Source of the DNA: Saccharothrix sp. S26
GTDB lineage: Bacteria; Actinomycetota; Actinomycetes; Mycobacteriales; Pseudonocardiaceae
Length of the DNA: 64,000 nt
Direction of reading: 5' to 3'
Assembly (NCBI RefSeq): GCF_021390395.1
Contig: NZ_JAJUWT010000004.1
Span: forward strand, 248,001-312,000
The translations under genes and the position numbers were made by a program. Shown here in pieces: positions 1 to 7,744 of this stretch. The stretch's first letter is position 1; each line of letters starts with the position of its first letter. The notes beneath the pieces were generated by a model. The model had not been told where the DNA came from. It ran no database searches and was given only the letters and a program-made list of their open reading frames with translations.

Positions 1-533
1 ATGCCGCCCAGTTCGACCGGAATCACTTCGTCACCCACGTCGGGCGTTTTCTCGGCGGGCGCGGCGGCGGCCGGTTCCGGCGCCTTCGAATCGAGCACTT
101 CGTGCACGATCCGGTGCACGGACTCGGCCAGCCGTTCGGCCCGGACGGGCTTGAGCAGGTAATCGAGCGCTTTCAGCTCGAATGCCTCGACCGCCGGTTC
201 CTGGTGCGCGGTGACGAAAACGATGCGCGGCGGTTGGGCGAACCGGGACAGCACGCGGGCCAGGTCCAACCCGTCCAGGCCGGGCATCCGGATGTCGAGG
301 AACACCGCGTCGACGGGCTGACCGGCGTCCATCGCGCGGTGCAGCGTCCGCAGCGCCTTGGTCGCGTCCGTGACGGCTTCGACGTGGGCGACGCGCGGGT
401 CGGAGCGCAGCAGGTAGACGAGGTCCTCCAGCGCGGGGGCCTCGTCGTCCACGGCGAGCACCCTCAGTGTTCGTTCAAGCGCCCCACGGCGCTCCGGGCC
501 CTCGCAGAGCGGGCAGGGAAGTCCTGAGGTCAT
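1..533 (-). CDS. LytTR-type response regulator, truncated by window start
   Basis: Receiver domain of a two-component response regulator, running off the left edge (177 codons visible). The acidic pocket is D29-D30-E31, the phospho-acceptor is D80 in LDIRMPG, the conserved Thr is in VFVTAHQ and the conserved Lys in YLLKPVRAERL. The latter stretch and the following Ala/Pro/Glu linker are typical of LytR/AlgR proteins, whose C-terminal LytTR DNA-binding domain would lie outside the window. The ATG at 533 adds about 24 residues with a CPLC pair before the receiver. A GTG at 461 would start directly at the receiver fold. Family is clear, target genes unknown. Confidence 0.85.
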   Translation of the reverse strand, partial: MTSGLPCPLCEGPERRGALERTLRVLAVDDEAPALEDLVYLLRSDPRVAHVEAVTDATKALRTLHRAMDAGQPVDAVFLDIRMPGLDGLDLARVLSRFAQPPRIVFVTAHQEPAVEAFELKALDYLLKPVRAERLAESVHRIVHEVLDSKAPEPAAAAPAEKTPDVGDEVIPVELGG

Positions 534-569
534 GGAGTTCCAATGCGGTGTGGTCGGCAGCGTCGGCGA

Positions 570-878
570 TTAGACCACCGGACGCCTATCCTCACCCTTC
601 GGGGTGGCCAAGGGCAATGACCGGCGCGCTGCCTGGGCGTCACCCAGCGTCATCTCCAGTTCGAGGAACGCCTCCTCCGCCCGGCGCGCGGCCAGCGCGA
701 CCGAGGCCGCGGCGGCGCTGCCGACCAGCCGCCGCGTCGGCTCGTGCAGCCCGCGCACCGCGTCCGACCACTCGTTGGCCAGCCGCGCCAACTCCGTGAG
801 CGCGCAGACCAATTCGGCGGAAGTGCGTGGCGCCGGCCCCACGATCCGCGCCACGTCGACGTGCGGATCGGAATCCAT
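570..878 (-). CDS. Small helical hypothetical protein
   Basis: Encodes 102 residues starting MDSDPHVDVARIVGPA. It is Ala/Glu/Arg-rich, predicted almost entirely helical, with no signal peptide or membrane segment. I chose the ATG at 878 because a GGGGGA stretch sits four bases upstream; an ATG at 947 would add 23 residues. It ends about 40 bases before the response regulator on the same strand, so the two may be co-transcribed. I do not recognise a family; the heptad-like helices suggest a coiled-coil or four-helix protein. Function unknown. Confidence 0.6.
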   Translation of the reverse strand: MDSDPHVDVARIVGPAPRTSAELVCALTELARLANEWSDAVRGLHEPTRRLVGSAAAASVALAARRAEEAFLELEMTLGDAQAARRSLPLATPKGEDRRPVV

Positions 879-1020
879 GACATCCCCCACGAGTGAGCCG
901 CCGAAGTATCGGAACTTGATGCTCTCGTTCACCGACCACCCGGTCAACGACCCGGAGGAGTGGTCTCAATTGGACCCCCCGGAAATCGCGGGTCGAACGC
1001 TCACGTCCCCCGTGCCCGAG

Positions 1021-1138
1021 CGTTGAATTCGGGGTACCCGGACGTAGGACTCTCGCGTCCCGAACGTAGGACTCGCGCGAGAGTCCTACGTTCGCGTCGC
1101 GTGTGTCCTACGTTCGGAACACCCGAGTTCAACGTTCA
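1021..1138. repeat. Intergenic 22-bp-unit repeat, copy 1 (inverted arms)
   Basis: Built from degenerate units of about 22 bp around the core GTCCTACGTTC, arranged as two facing arms. The centre is a perfect 14-bp stem (1061-1074 with 1081-1094) around the loop GCGCGA. The outer ends are also inverted: CGTTGAATTCGGGG at 1021 and CCCGAGTTCAACG ending at 1134. The right end runs directly into the TCA that is the stop codon of the SARP gene on the minus strand. Likely a transcription terminator for that gene; related copies lie at 17786-17905 and 35862-35946. Confidence 0.75.
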
Positions 1139-4100
1139 GGTCAGGTCGGCCAGGGCGGTGGCGGCGTGGGACTCGAGCTCGGCGAAGCCGGCACGGGCGG
1201 CCAGGTCGCGGGCCACGCGGGCGTGGCGGAGGGCTTCGGCGCGCCGGCCGTCGGCGGCCAGGGCGCCGATCAGGTGCACGTGCGAGCGGGCGACGCCGTA
1301 GCGGTAGTCCGAGGACGTGGCCAGTTCCAGCGCGCGCAGGTGCGCGGCCACGGCACGGGCCGGTTTGCCCAGGTGGCGCAGGACCAGGCCGAGCGCGTTG
1401 TGCACCTCGGACTCGATGCGCGGGCTGCCGCCCAGCTCCTGCACCAGCGCCAACGACCGCTGCGCCGTCCGCAGCGCCTCCACGTGCTCGCCGGCCAGGC
1501 ACAACGCCGCCGCCAGGTGCGCCATCGCCTCGGCCCGCGCGTGCCGCGCCCCGGTCCGGTGCCACGCCGCCAACGCGTGCCGCAGCAGCTCCACGGCCCG
1601 CTCGTAGTCGCCCGCCGCCGTGTGGCACCGCCCGAGCAGCGCCGCGCACGCCGCCTCCAGGTTCAGCCCCTCCGCCGCGCGCGCCAGCTCCAGCCCCTCG
1701 GCCAGCAACGACCGCGCCAGCTCCGGCTCGCCGCGCATCATCCGCACCGCGCCCAGCCCGGCCAGCGCCCCGATCCGCACGTGCGGCCCGGCCCACTCCT
1801 CGTCGCTCAACGCCACCAGCCGCTCGAACGACGCGACCGCCGCCGGGAACTCGCCCAGCTCCAGGTGCACGACCCCGGCCAGCCCGGCGTGCAGCCACTC
1901 CGTGCGCCCGGACGGCCGCGCCGACCGCAGGTGCCGCCGCGCCGCGCGCAGGTCGCCCAGGTTGCGGTGCTCGGCCGCGAGCCACACCAGCATCGCCGTC
2001 TCCGCGTCGCGGTCGCCCGCCGCCCGCGCCGCGCCCAGGGCCGCGTCGATCGCGTGCAGGAACTCCACGTGGTGGCCGTGCGAGCCGAAGTAGCCGCCGA
2101 CCGCGTCGATCAGCTGCCACGCCAGCGGCAGCGGCCCGTGCGCCGCGCAGTGCTCGGTCGCCGCCAGCACGCTGGGCCGTTCCGCCTCCAGCCACGCCCG
2201 CGCCGCGTCCGGCGTCACCCGCGGCGGCCCGGACGCGCCCAGCTCCGGGTACAGCACGTCGCCCACCTCGATCGACGTGCGCAGGTACCAGTCGAACAGC
2301 CGCCGCCGCGCCGCCTCCACGTCCTCGCCCGCGGCCTCGGCGCGGTCGGCCGCGTAGTCGTGCAGCAGGTCGTGCAGCCCGAACCGGTCCGCGCCGACCC
2401 GCTGCACGAGGTGCGCCGACGCCAGGTCCTCCAGCAGCCCGCGCGCCACGTCCTGCGACGCGTCCAGCAACGCCGCCGCGCCGAACGCGCTGAAGTCCGG
2501 CCCCGGCAGCAGCCCCGCCAGCCGGAACAGCCGCGCCGCCTCCGGCGTCAACGCCGCGTACGACAGGTCGAACGCCCGCCGCACCGCCGCGGTGTCGTCG
2601 TTGTCCACCGCCAGCGCCGCCAACCGGTCGCCGCCGCGCAGCTCCTCCACGTACGACGCGACGTCGACGTGCGACGAGCCGACCAGGTTGCCCAACGCGA
2701 TCCGCAACGCCAGCGGCAGGTACCCGCACAGCCGGGCCAGCTCGGCGAGCGCGTCGAACTGCGCCACGGCCGCCTCCGCCCCGAGCGACCGGGCCAGCAG
2801 CTTCCACGCCTCGTCGCCGCGCAGCACGTCCAGCCGCACGGTGGTGGCCCGCAACCGCAGCTCGTTGCGGCTGGTGACCAGCACCGAGCAGCCGGGGTCG
2901 CCGGGCAGCAGCGGCAGCACCTGCTCCACCGACGCGGCGTTGTCCAGCGTGATCAGCACCCGCCGGCCGCGCAGCCGGGCCCGGTAGCCGCGGACCAGCT
3001 CGTCGGTGTCCACCGGGATGTGGTCGGCCCGCACGCCCATCGCCCGCAGGAACCGCGCCAGCACCGCGGACGTCGGCAGCGGCGGCGACGTGGAGTGCCC
3101 GCGCAGGTTCACGTACAACTGGCCGTCGGGGTAGCGGTCGCGCACCGCGTGACCCACCGAGATGGCGAACGCCGTCTTGCCCACGCCCGGCGGCCCGCAC
3201 ACGACCACGGTCGCCGTGCCGCGGGTCAGCAGCCCTTTGACCCGGGTCAGCTCCGCGCCGCGGCCGACGAAGTTGCCCACCGGCGCGGGCAGCTGCGACA
3301 CCGGCGCCCACGTGCTCGCGGCTGGCTGGTGCAGCGCCGGGTCACCGGTGAGGATCGCGTGGTGCACCGCGCGCAGCGAGTCGCTCGGGTCCACGCCCAG
3401 CTCGCGCGCCAACGCCGTGGACGCCTGCCGGTAGGCGTCCAGCGCGTCGGCCTGCCGGTCCGCCCGGTACAGCGCCACCATCAGCTGCGACCAGAACCGC
3501 TCCCGCAACGGGTGCTGCGCGGTCAGCCGGCGCAGGTCGGCGATCACCTCGTCGCACCGGCCCAGCCGCAGCTTCACGTCCACCAGCTCGGAGATCACCC
3601 GCAGCCGCTGCTCGGCCAGGCCCGGCGCGGCCGTCTCGTGCAGCGACTCCGACGGCACGTCGGCCAGCGGCGGGCCGTGCCAGCACTCCAGGGCGCACGC
3701 GTAGGCCTCGGCCGCGGCGGCGAAGTCCTCGGCGGCGGCCAGCCTCGCGCCCTCCTCGGCCGCGTCCTCGAACCGGTGCAGGTCCAGCGCGCCGGGCGGC
3801 AGGTCGATCCGGTAGCCGGTCGGCGTGGTGTGGATCAACGGCGGCTCGCCGAGCGTGCGGCGCAACCGCATCACGTACACCGGCAGCGTCTGCGCGGCGC
3901 GGTCGGGCGGCGTCTCGCCCCACACCCGGCGGATCAGGTCGCTCGCGGGCACCGAGCGGTTGGCGTCCAGCAGCAGGGTCGCCAGGACGATGCGGTGCTT
4001 GGCGGCGGTGACGGGGACCGAGCGGCCGTTCCGGCGGACCACGAGGGACCCCAGCACGCCGAACTCGTCCTGCGACAGGGTCAACCGCCTCCGCTCCGTC

Positions 4101-4144
4101 CCGACGTTGACATGCTCGTACCCCGGCTGACGTCGGAGTACCAC
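1136..4144 (-). CDS. AfsR/SARP-family transcriptional regulator with NB-ARC and TPR domains
   Basis: A 1002-residue regulator of the AfsR type. A winged-helix DNA-binding domain lies around residues 26-113, a bacterial activator (BTAD) domain at 120-265, an NB-ARC ATPase from about 290 with Walker A GPPGVGKT at 317-324 and LITLDN as Walker B, and TPR-like Ala/Leu-rich helices after about 650. Such proteins activate secondary-metabolism or developmental genes by binding direct repeats near -35. The start is uncertain: ATG 4144, or a TTG about 20 codons in, preceded by a GGAG-like site, which fits the usual SARP N-terminus better. No biosynthetic cluster is adjacent. It follows the helicase on the same strand by 13 bases. 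Confidence 0.9.
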   Translation of the reverse strand: MVLRRQPGYEHVNVGTERRRLTLSQDEFGVLGSLVVRRNGRSVPVTAAKHRIVLATLLLDANRSVPASDLIRRVWGETPPDRAAQTLPVYVMRLRRTLGEPPLIHTTPTGYRIDLPPGALDLHRFEDAAEEGARLAAAEDFAAAAEAYACALECWHGPPLADVPSESLHETAAPGLAEQRLRVISELVDVKLRLGRCDEVIADLRRLTAQHPLRERFWSQLMVALYRADRQADALDAYRQASTALARELGVDPSDSLRAVHHAILTGDPALHQPAASTWAPVSQLPAPVGNFVGRGAELTRVKGLLTRGTATVVVCGPPGVGKTAFAISVGHAVRDRYPDGQLYVNLRGHSTSPPLPTSAVLARFLRAMGVRADHIPVDTDELVRGYRARLRGRRVLITLDNAASVEQVLPLLPGDPGCSVLVTSRNELRLRATTVRLDVLRGDEAWKLLARSLGAEAAVAQFDALAELARLCGYLPLALRIALGNLVGSSHVDVASYVEELRGGDRLAALAVDNDDTAAVRRAFDLSYAALTPEAARLFRLAGLLPGPDFSAFGAAALLDASQDVARGLLEDLASAHLVQRVGADRFGLHDLLHDYAADRAEAAGEDVEAARRRLFDWYLRTSIEVGDVLYPELGASGPPRVTPDAARAWLEAERPSVLAATEHCAAHGPLPLAWQLIDAVGGYFGSHGHHVEFLHAIDAALGAARAAGDRDAETAMLVWLAAEHRNLGDLRAARRHLRSARPSGRTEWLHAGLAGVVHLELGEFPAAVASFERLVALSDEEWAGPHVRIGALAGLGAVRMMRGEPELARSLLAEGLELARAAEGLNLEAACAALLGRCHTAAGDYERAVELLRHALAAWHRTGARHARAEAMAHLAAALCLAGEHVEALRTAQRSLALVQELGGSPRIESEVHNALGLVLRHLGKPARAVAAHLRALELATSSDYRYGVARSHVHLIGALAADGRRAEALRHARVARDLAARAGFAELESHAATALADLT

Positions 4145-4157
4145 CGGATGGACCCCG

Positions 4158-6641
4158 CTACAGCGGGCCGACTTCGGTGATCCGCACGGCCGCCGTGCCG
4201 ATCTCGTCGGACTCGGCCAGGTCCACCTCGGCGGTGAAGCCCCAGTCGTGGTCCTTCGCCGGGTCGTCCAGGATCTGCCGGACCCGCCACAGGCCCGGCT
4301 CCTCGGTGATCACCAGCAGCGCCGGGCCGCGCGCGTCCGGGCCCATGCCGATCTCGTCGTGCTCCTCGAAGTACGGCTCCAGCGCGTCCCGCCAGTCCTC
4401 GGCGCTCCAGCCCGCGTCACCGTCCAGCTGACCCAGCTCGTAGTAGTTGCGCCGGGCCGCCAGCTCCACCCGCCGGAACAACGCGTTGCGCACCAGCACC
4501 CGGAACGCGCGCACGTTGCCCGTCACGGCGGGCGGGGTGTCGGTCAACGAGGTGTCCACGGCCTCGTCGGTGGGGTTGCGCAGCTTCTCCCACTCGTCGA
4601 GCAGGCTGGAGTCGACCTGGCGGACCAGCTCGCCCAGCCACTCCTGAAGGTCGCTGAGCTCCTCGGTCTTGGCGTCCTCGGGCACGGTCTGCCGCAGGGC
4701 CTTGTACGCGTCGGCCAGGTACCGCAGCACCAGGCCCTCCGAGCGCGCCAACTGGTAGTGGGAGACGTACTCGGCGAACGTCATCGCCCGCTCGAACATG
4801 TCCCGCACCACGGACTTCGGCGACAGGTGGTGGTCGGCGACCCACGGGTGGCCGCGCCGGTAGGTGGTGAACGCGGCCTCCAGCAGCTCCGCGAGCGGCT
4901 TCGGGTAGGTCACCTCCTCCAGCAGCTCCATCCGCTGGTCGTACTCGATGCCCTCGGACTTCATCGCGCCGATGGCCTCGCCGCGCGCCTTGTGCTCCTG
5001 CGCGGACAGCACCTGGCGCGGGTCGTCCAGAGTGGACTCGACCACCGACAGCACGTCCAGCGCGTACGACGGCGACTCGCGGTCCAGCAGCTCGATCGCG
5101 GCCAGCGCGAACGGCGACAGCGGCTGGTTGAGCGCGAAGTTGACCTGGAGGTCCACGGTGAGCCGGATGTCGCCGTTCTGCCGCTCCACCACGCCCGCGG
5201 CCAGCAGCCCCCGGTACATCTGGATGGCCCGCAGGATGTGCTTGCGCTGCGCGGGCCGGTCCTCGTGGTTGTCCTCCAGCAGGTGCCGCATCGCGGCGAA
5301 CGCGTCGCCGGGCCTGCCGATCACGTTGAGCAGCATGGCGTGGCTGACCTGGAAGCTCGACGTCAGCGGCTCGGGCTCGGCGTTCTTGAGCCGCTCGAAG
5401 GTCTGGTCGCTCCACGACACGAAGCCCTCGGGCGCCTTCTTGCGCACCACCTTGCGCCGCTTCTTCGGGTCGTCGCCCGCCTTGGCCAGCGCCTTCTCGT
5501 TCTCCACCACGTGGTCGGGCGCCTGCACGACGACCGTGCCGACGGTGTCGTAGCCCGCGCGGCCCGCGCGTCCGGCGATCTGGTGGAACTCGCGCGTCTT
5601 GAGGTGGCGGGTGCGCTGGCCGTCGTACTTCGACAGGGCGGTGAACACGACCGTGCGGATGGGCACGTTGATGCCCACGCCGAGGGTGTCCGTGCCGCAG
5701 ATGACCTTCAGCAGGCCGGCTTGCGCGAGCTGCTCCACCAGCCGCCGGTACTTCGGCAGCATGCCCGCGTGGTGCACGCCGATGCCGTGCCGGACCAGGC
5801 GGGACAACGTCTTGCCGAACCCGGAGGTGAACCGGAACCGGCCGATCATGGCCGCGATGTCGTCCTTCTGGGCGCGCGTGGCGACGTTGACCGACATCAG
5901 CGACTGCGCGCGCTCCAGGGCGGACGCCTGGGTGAAGTGCACGACGTAGATCGGGGCCTCGTTGCCGTGCAGCAGCTCCTCGATCGTCTCGTGCAGCGGG
6001 GTGGTGACGTACTGGAAGTTCAGCGGCACCGGGCGTTCGGCGGAGCGCACCACCGCGGTCGAGCGGCCGGTGCGGCGGGTCAGGTCCTTCTCGAAGAACG
6101 TGACGTCGCCCAGGGTCGCCGACATCAGCAGGAACTGCGCCTGCGGCAGCTCGATCAGCGGCACCTGCCACGCCCAGCCGCGGTCGGGCTCGGAGTAGAA
6201 GTGGAACTCGTCCATGACGACCTGGCCGACGTCGGCGCCGGTGCCGTCGCGCAGCGCGATGTTGGCCAGGATCTCGGCGGTGCAGCAGATGATCGGCGCG
6301 GTCTCGTTGACGCTGGCGTCGCCGGTCATCATGCCGACGTTCTCCGCGCCGAACGTGTCGATCAAAGCGAAGAACTTCTCCGACACCAGGGCCTTGATGG
6401 GCGCGGTGTAGAACGTCCGCTTGCCCTCCGCCAGGGTGGCGAAGTGCGCGCCGATGGCCACCAGCGACTTGCCGGAACCGGTGGGCGTGCTGAGGATGAC
6501 GTTCGAGCCGGAGACGATCTCGATCAACGCCTCCTGCTGCGCCGGGTACAGCGACAGCCCCCGTTCCCGCGCCCACTCGGCGAAGGTGTCGTAGAGCAGG
6601 TCGGGGTCGGGGGTGGCCGGCAGGCGGTCGGTGAGAGTCAT
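4158..6641 (-). CDS. DEAD/DEAH-box (Ski2-like) helicase with C-terminal DUF3516-type region
   Basis: An 827-residue superfamily-2 helicase. Motif I is TPTGSGKS at 52-59, motif II is DEFH at 144-147, motif III is SATLGD, followed by GVHHAGMLPKYRR, GTDTLGVGIN and QIAGRAGRAG (motifs IV-VI). The order and spacing match Ski2/HelY-like RNA helicases, followed by a long helical C-terminal region seen in actinobacterial DUF3516 proteins. Expected role is RNA (possibly DNA) unwinding in the cytoplasm; substrate unknown. The ATG at 6641 gives the usual N-terminus, beginning about 30 residues before the Q-motif-like YPAQQEAL. Divergent from the nickel/cobalt transporter operon. Confidence 0.92.
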   Translation of the reverse strand: MTLTDRLPATPDPDLLYDTFAEWARERGLSLYPAQQEALIEIVSGSNVILSTPTGSGKSLVAIGAHFATLAEGKRTFYTAPIKALVSEKFFALIDTFGAENVGMMTGDASVNETAPIICCTAEILANIALRDGTGADVGQVVMDEFHFYSEPDRGWAWQVPLIELPQAQFLLMSATLGDVTFFEKDLTRRTGRSTAVVRSAERPVPLNFQYVTTPLHETIEELLHGNEAPIYVVHFTQASALERAQSLMSVNVATRAQKDDIAAMIGRFRFTSGFGKTLSRLVRHGIGVHHAGMLPKYRRLVEQLAQAGLLKVICGTDTLGVGINVPIRTVVFTALSKYDGQRTRHLKTREFHQIAGRAGRAGYDTVGTVVVQAPDHVVENEKALAKAGDDPKKRRKVVRKKAPEGFVSWSDQTFERLKNAEPEPLTSSFQVSHAMLLNVIGRPGDAFAAMRHLLEDNHEDRPAQRKHILRAIQMYRGLLAAGVVERQNGDIRLTVDLQVNFALNQPLSPFALAAIELLDRESPSYALDVLSVVESTLDDPRQVLSAQEHKARGEAIGAMKSEGIEYDQRMELLEEVTYPKPLAELLEAAFTTYRRGHPWVADHHLSPKSVVRDMFERAMTFAEYVSHYQLARSEGLVLRYLADAYKALRQTVPEDAKTEELSDLQEWLGELVRQVDSSLLDEWEKLRNPTDEAVDTSLTDTPPAVTGNVRAFRVLVRNALFRRVELAARRNYYELGQLDGDAGWSAEDWRDALEPYFEEHDEIGMGPDARGPALLVITEEPGLWRVRQILDDPAKDHDWGFTAEVDLAESDEIGTAAVRITEVGPL

Positions 6642-6724
6642 CGCAGGCAGAGCATAGTGGTAACGCGCCGTGGCCCGTGCCGGCGCGCGGTGTGACCGGA
6701 ATCGTTGTTGCACGGAGCTGGCCA

Positions 6725-6748
6725 TTGCGCAGGACTTGCAACTAGCGT
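6725..6748 (+). promoter_or_regulatory. Nur-like operator abutting a -10 element
   Basis: TTGCGC-AGGAC-TTGCAA at 6725-6741 matches the Streptomyces Nur box (tTGCaa-N5-ttGCAA) in one half completely and four of six positions in the other, with exact 5-bp spacing. It directly abuts TAGCGT (6743-6748), a plausible -10 hexamer, so a bound Fur-family nickel regulator would block RNA polymerase. It sits 33 bases before the cbiM start codon. The match is by eye. Confidence 0.6.
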
Positions 6749-6773
6749 GGTCACCGTGTCCGAACCGGTGGCA

Positions 6774-7445
6774 ATGCACATGAGCGACGGCCTGCTGAAC
6801 GCGCCGACCTCGCTGCTGTTCGTCGCGGTCGCGGTGGCCGGGGTGGGGGTGGCGCTGGCCAAGGCGCGCGGCGACCTCGACGACCGGACGGCACCGATGG
6901 CCGGCCTGGTGGCGGCGTTCGTGTTCGCCACGCAGATGCTGAACTTCCCGGTGCTGCCCGGCGTGAGCGGGCACCTGCTCGGCGGCGCGCTGGCCGCCAT
7001 CCTGGTCGGGCCGTGGGTCGGCGCGCTGTGCGTGACGATCGTGCTGGTCGTCCAGTCCCTCTTCTTCGCCGACGGCGGCGTCACCGCGCTCGGCGCGAAC
7101 GTCACCAACATGGCCCTCATCGGCACGGCGGTCGGGTACCTGACCGCGGTGGCGCTGCGCCGGCTCGCGACGCGCAACAAGGGCGGCCTGGCCGCCGTCG
7201 CGTTCGTGTCCGCGCTGGTCAACACGGTGCTGGCCTCGCTCGGCTTCGTGCTGGAGTACGCGATCGGCGGTCAGGGCGGTGTCGCGTTCGGCACGGTCGC
7301 CGCCGCGGTGCTCGGCGTGCACGTGCTGATCGGCATCGGCGAGGGCCTGATCACGGCGGTCACCGTGACCGCGGTCGCGGCCGTCCGGCCGGACCTGGTG
7401 CACCTGTTGCGCGGCGTGCCGCAGAAGCTGGAGCTGAGGGCGTGA
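6774..7445 (+). CDS. cbiM: Nickel/cobalt ECF transporter substrate-binding subunit CbiM/NikM
   Basis: Polytopic membrane S-component (223 residues, about six to seven hydrophobic segments) of an energy-coupling-factor importer for Ni or Co. I chose the ATG at 6774 because it yields the N-terminus MHMSDGLL; in CbiM/NikM the amino terminus and His2 ligate the metal, so a longer protein from GTG 6756 would mask it unless processed. Family signatures VLPGVSGHLLGG and GANVTNMALIG are present. First gene of cbiM-cbiN-like-cbiQO, with a one-base-offset overlap to the next gene. The upstream Nur-like box suggests nickel as the physiological substrate. Confidence 0.9.
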   Translation: MHMSDGLLNAPTSLLFVAVAVAGVGVALAKARGDLDDRTAPMAGLVAAFVFATQMLNFPVLPGVSGHLLGGALAAILVGPWVGALCVTIVLVVQSLFFADGGVTALGANVTNMALIGTAVGYLTAVALRRLATRNKGGLAAVAFVSALVNTVLASLGFVLEYAIGGQGGVAFGTVAAAVLGVHVLIGIGEGLITAVTVTAVAAVRPDLVHLLRGVPQKLELRA

Positions 7446-7744
7446 AGCGCTTCTTCCTGGGGTTCGCGGTGGTCAGCCTGCTGCTGGCCGGTGTGGTGTC
7501 CTACTTCGCCGACTCCGACCCCGACGGCCTGGACCACGTCACCGAGCAGCACGGCATCGCCGAGCACGCACAGGACCACCCGCTGGGCGGTGGCCCGCTG
7601 GCCGACTACGCCGTGGCGGGCGACGACCGGCTCACCGGGCTCGCGGGCGTCGTCGGCGTCGTGCTCACGCTGGCCGTGGCGGGCGGGCTGTTCTGGTTGC
7701 TGCGCAGGCGCAAGGGCGTCGACTCCGACGCGAAGTCCGGGTGA
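7442..7744 (+). CDS. PDGLE-domain protein, CbiN/NikN-like ECF accessory subunit
   Basis: A 100-residue protein with two membrane segments (about residues 3-22 and 68-90). The loop between them carries PDGLD close to the first helix, the hallmark of the PDGLE domain found in NikN and CbiN accessory subunits. These small subunits assist substrate loading of CbiM/NikM. The GTG start overlaps the cbiM stop and its TGA overlaps the next GTG, so translation is probably coupled across the operon. Confidence 0.85.
   Translation: MKRFFLGFAVVSLLLAGVVSYFADSDPDGLDHVTEQHGIAEHAQDHPLGGGPLADYAVAGDDRLTGLAGVVGVVLTLAVAGGLFWLLRRRKGVDSDAKSG

Noticed and set aside
1021-1138. Repeat considered as a miniature transposable element
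   Set aside because: Terminal inverted similarity exists in copy 1 only, and no target-site duplication is visible; terminator-like array is the simpler reading.
1103-4180. Long open frame on the plus strand opposite the SARP gene
   Set aside because: It is the complement of a gene with complete SARP/NB-ARC motifs; its product is Arg/Gln/His-rich without domains, as expected of antisense frames at this GC content.
4248-6695. Long plus-strand open frame opposite the helicase
   Set aside because: The minus-strand helicase has motifs I-VI in order; the plus frame has none.
6642-6773. Cobalamin riboswitch upstream of cbiM
   Set aside because: The gap is 132 bases and lacks a B12-box-like sequence; a Nur-like operator explains regulation better.
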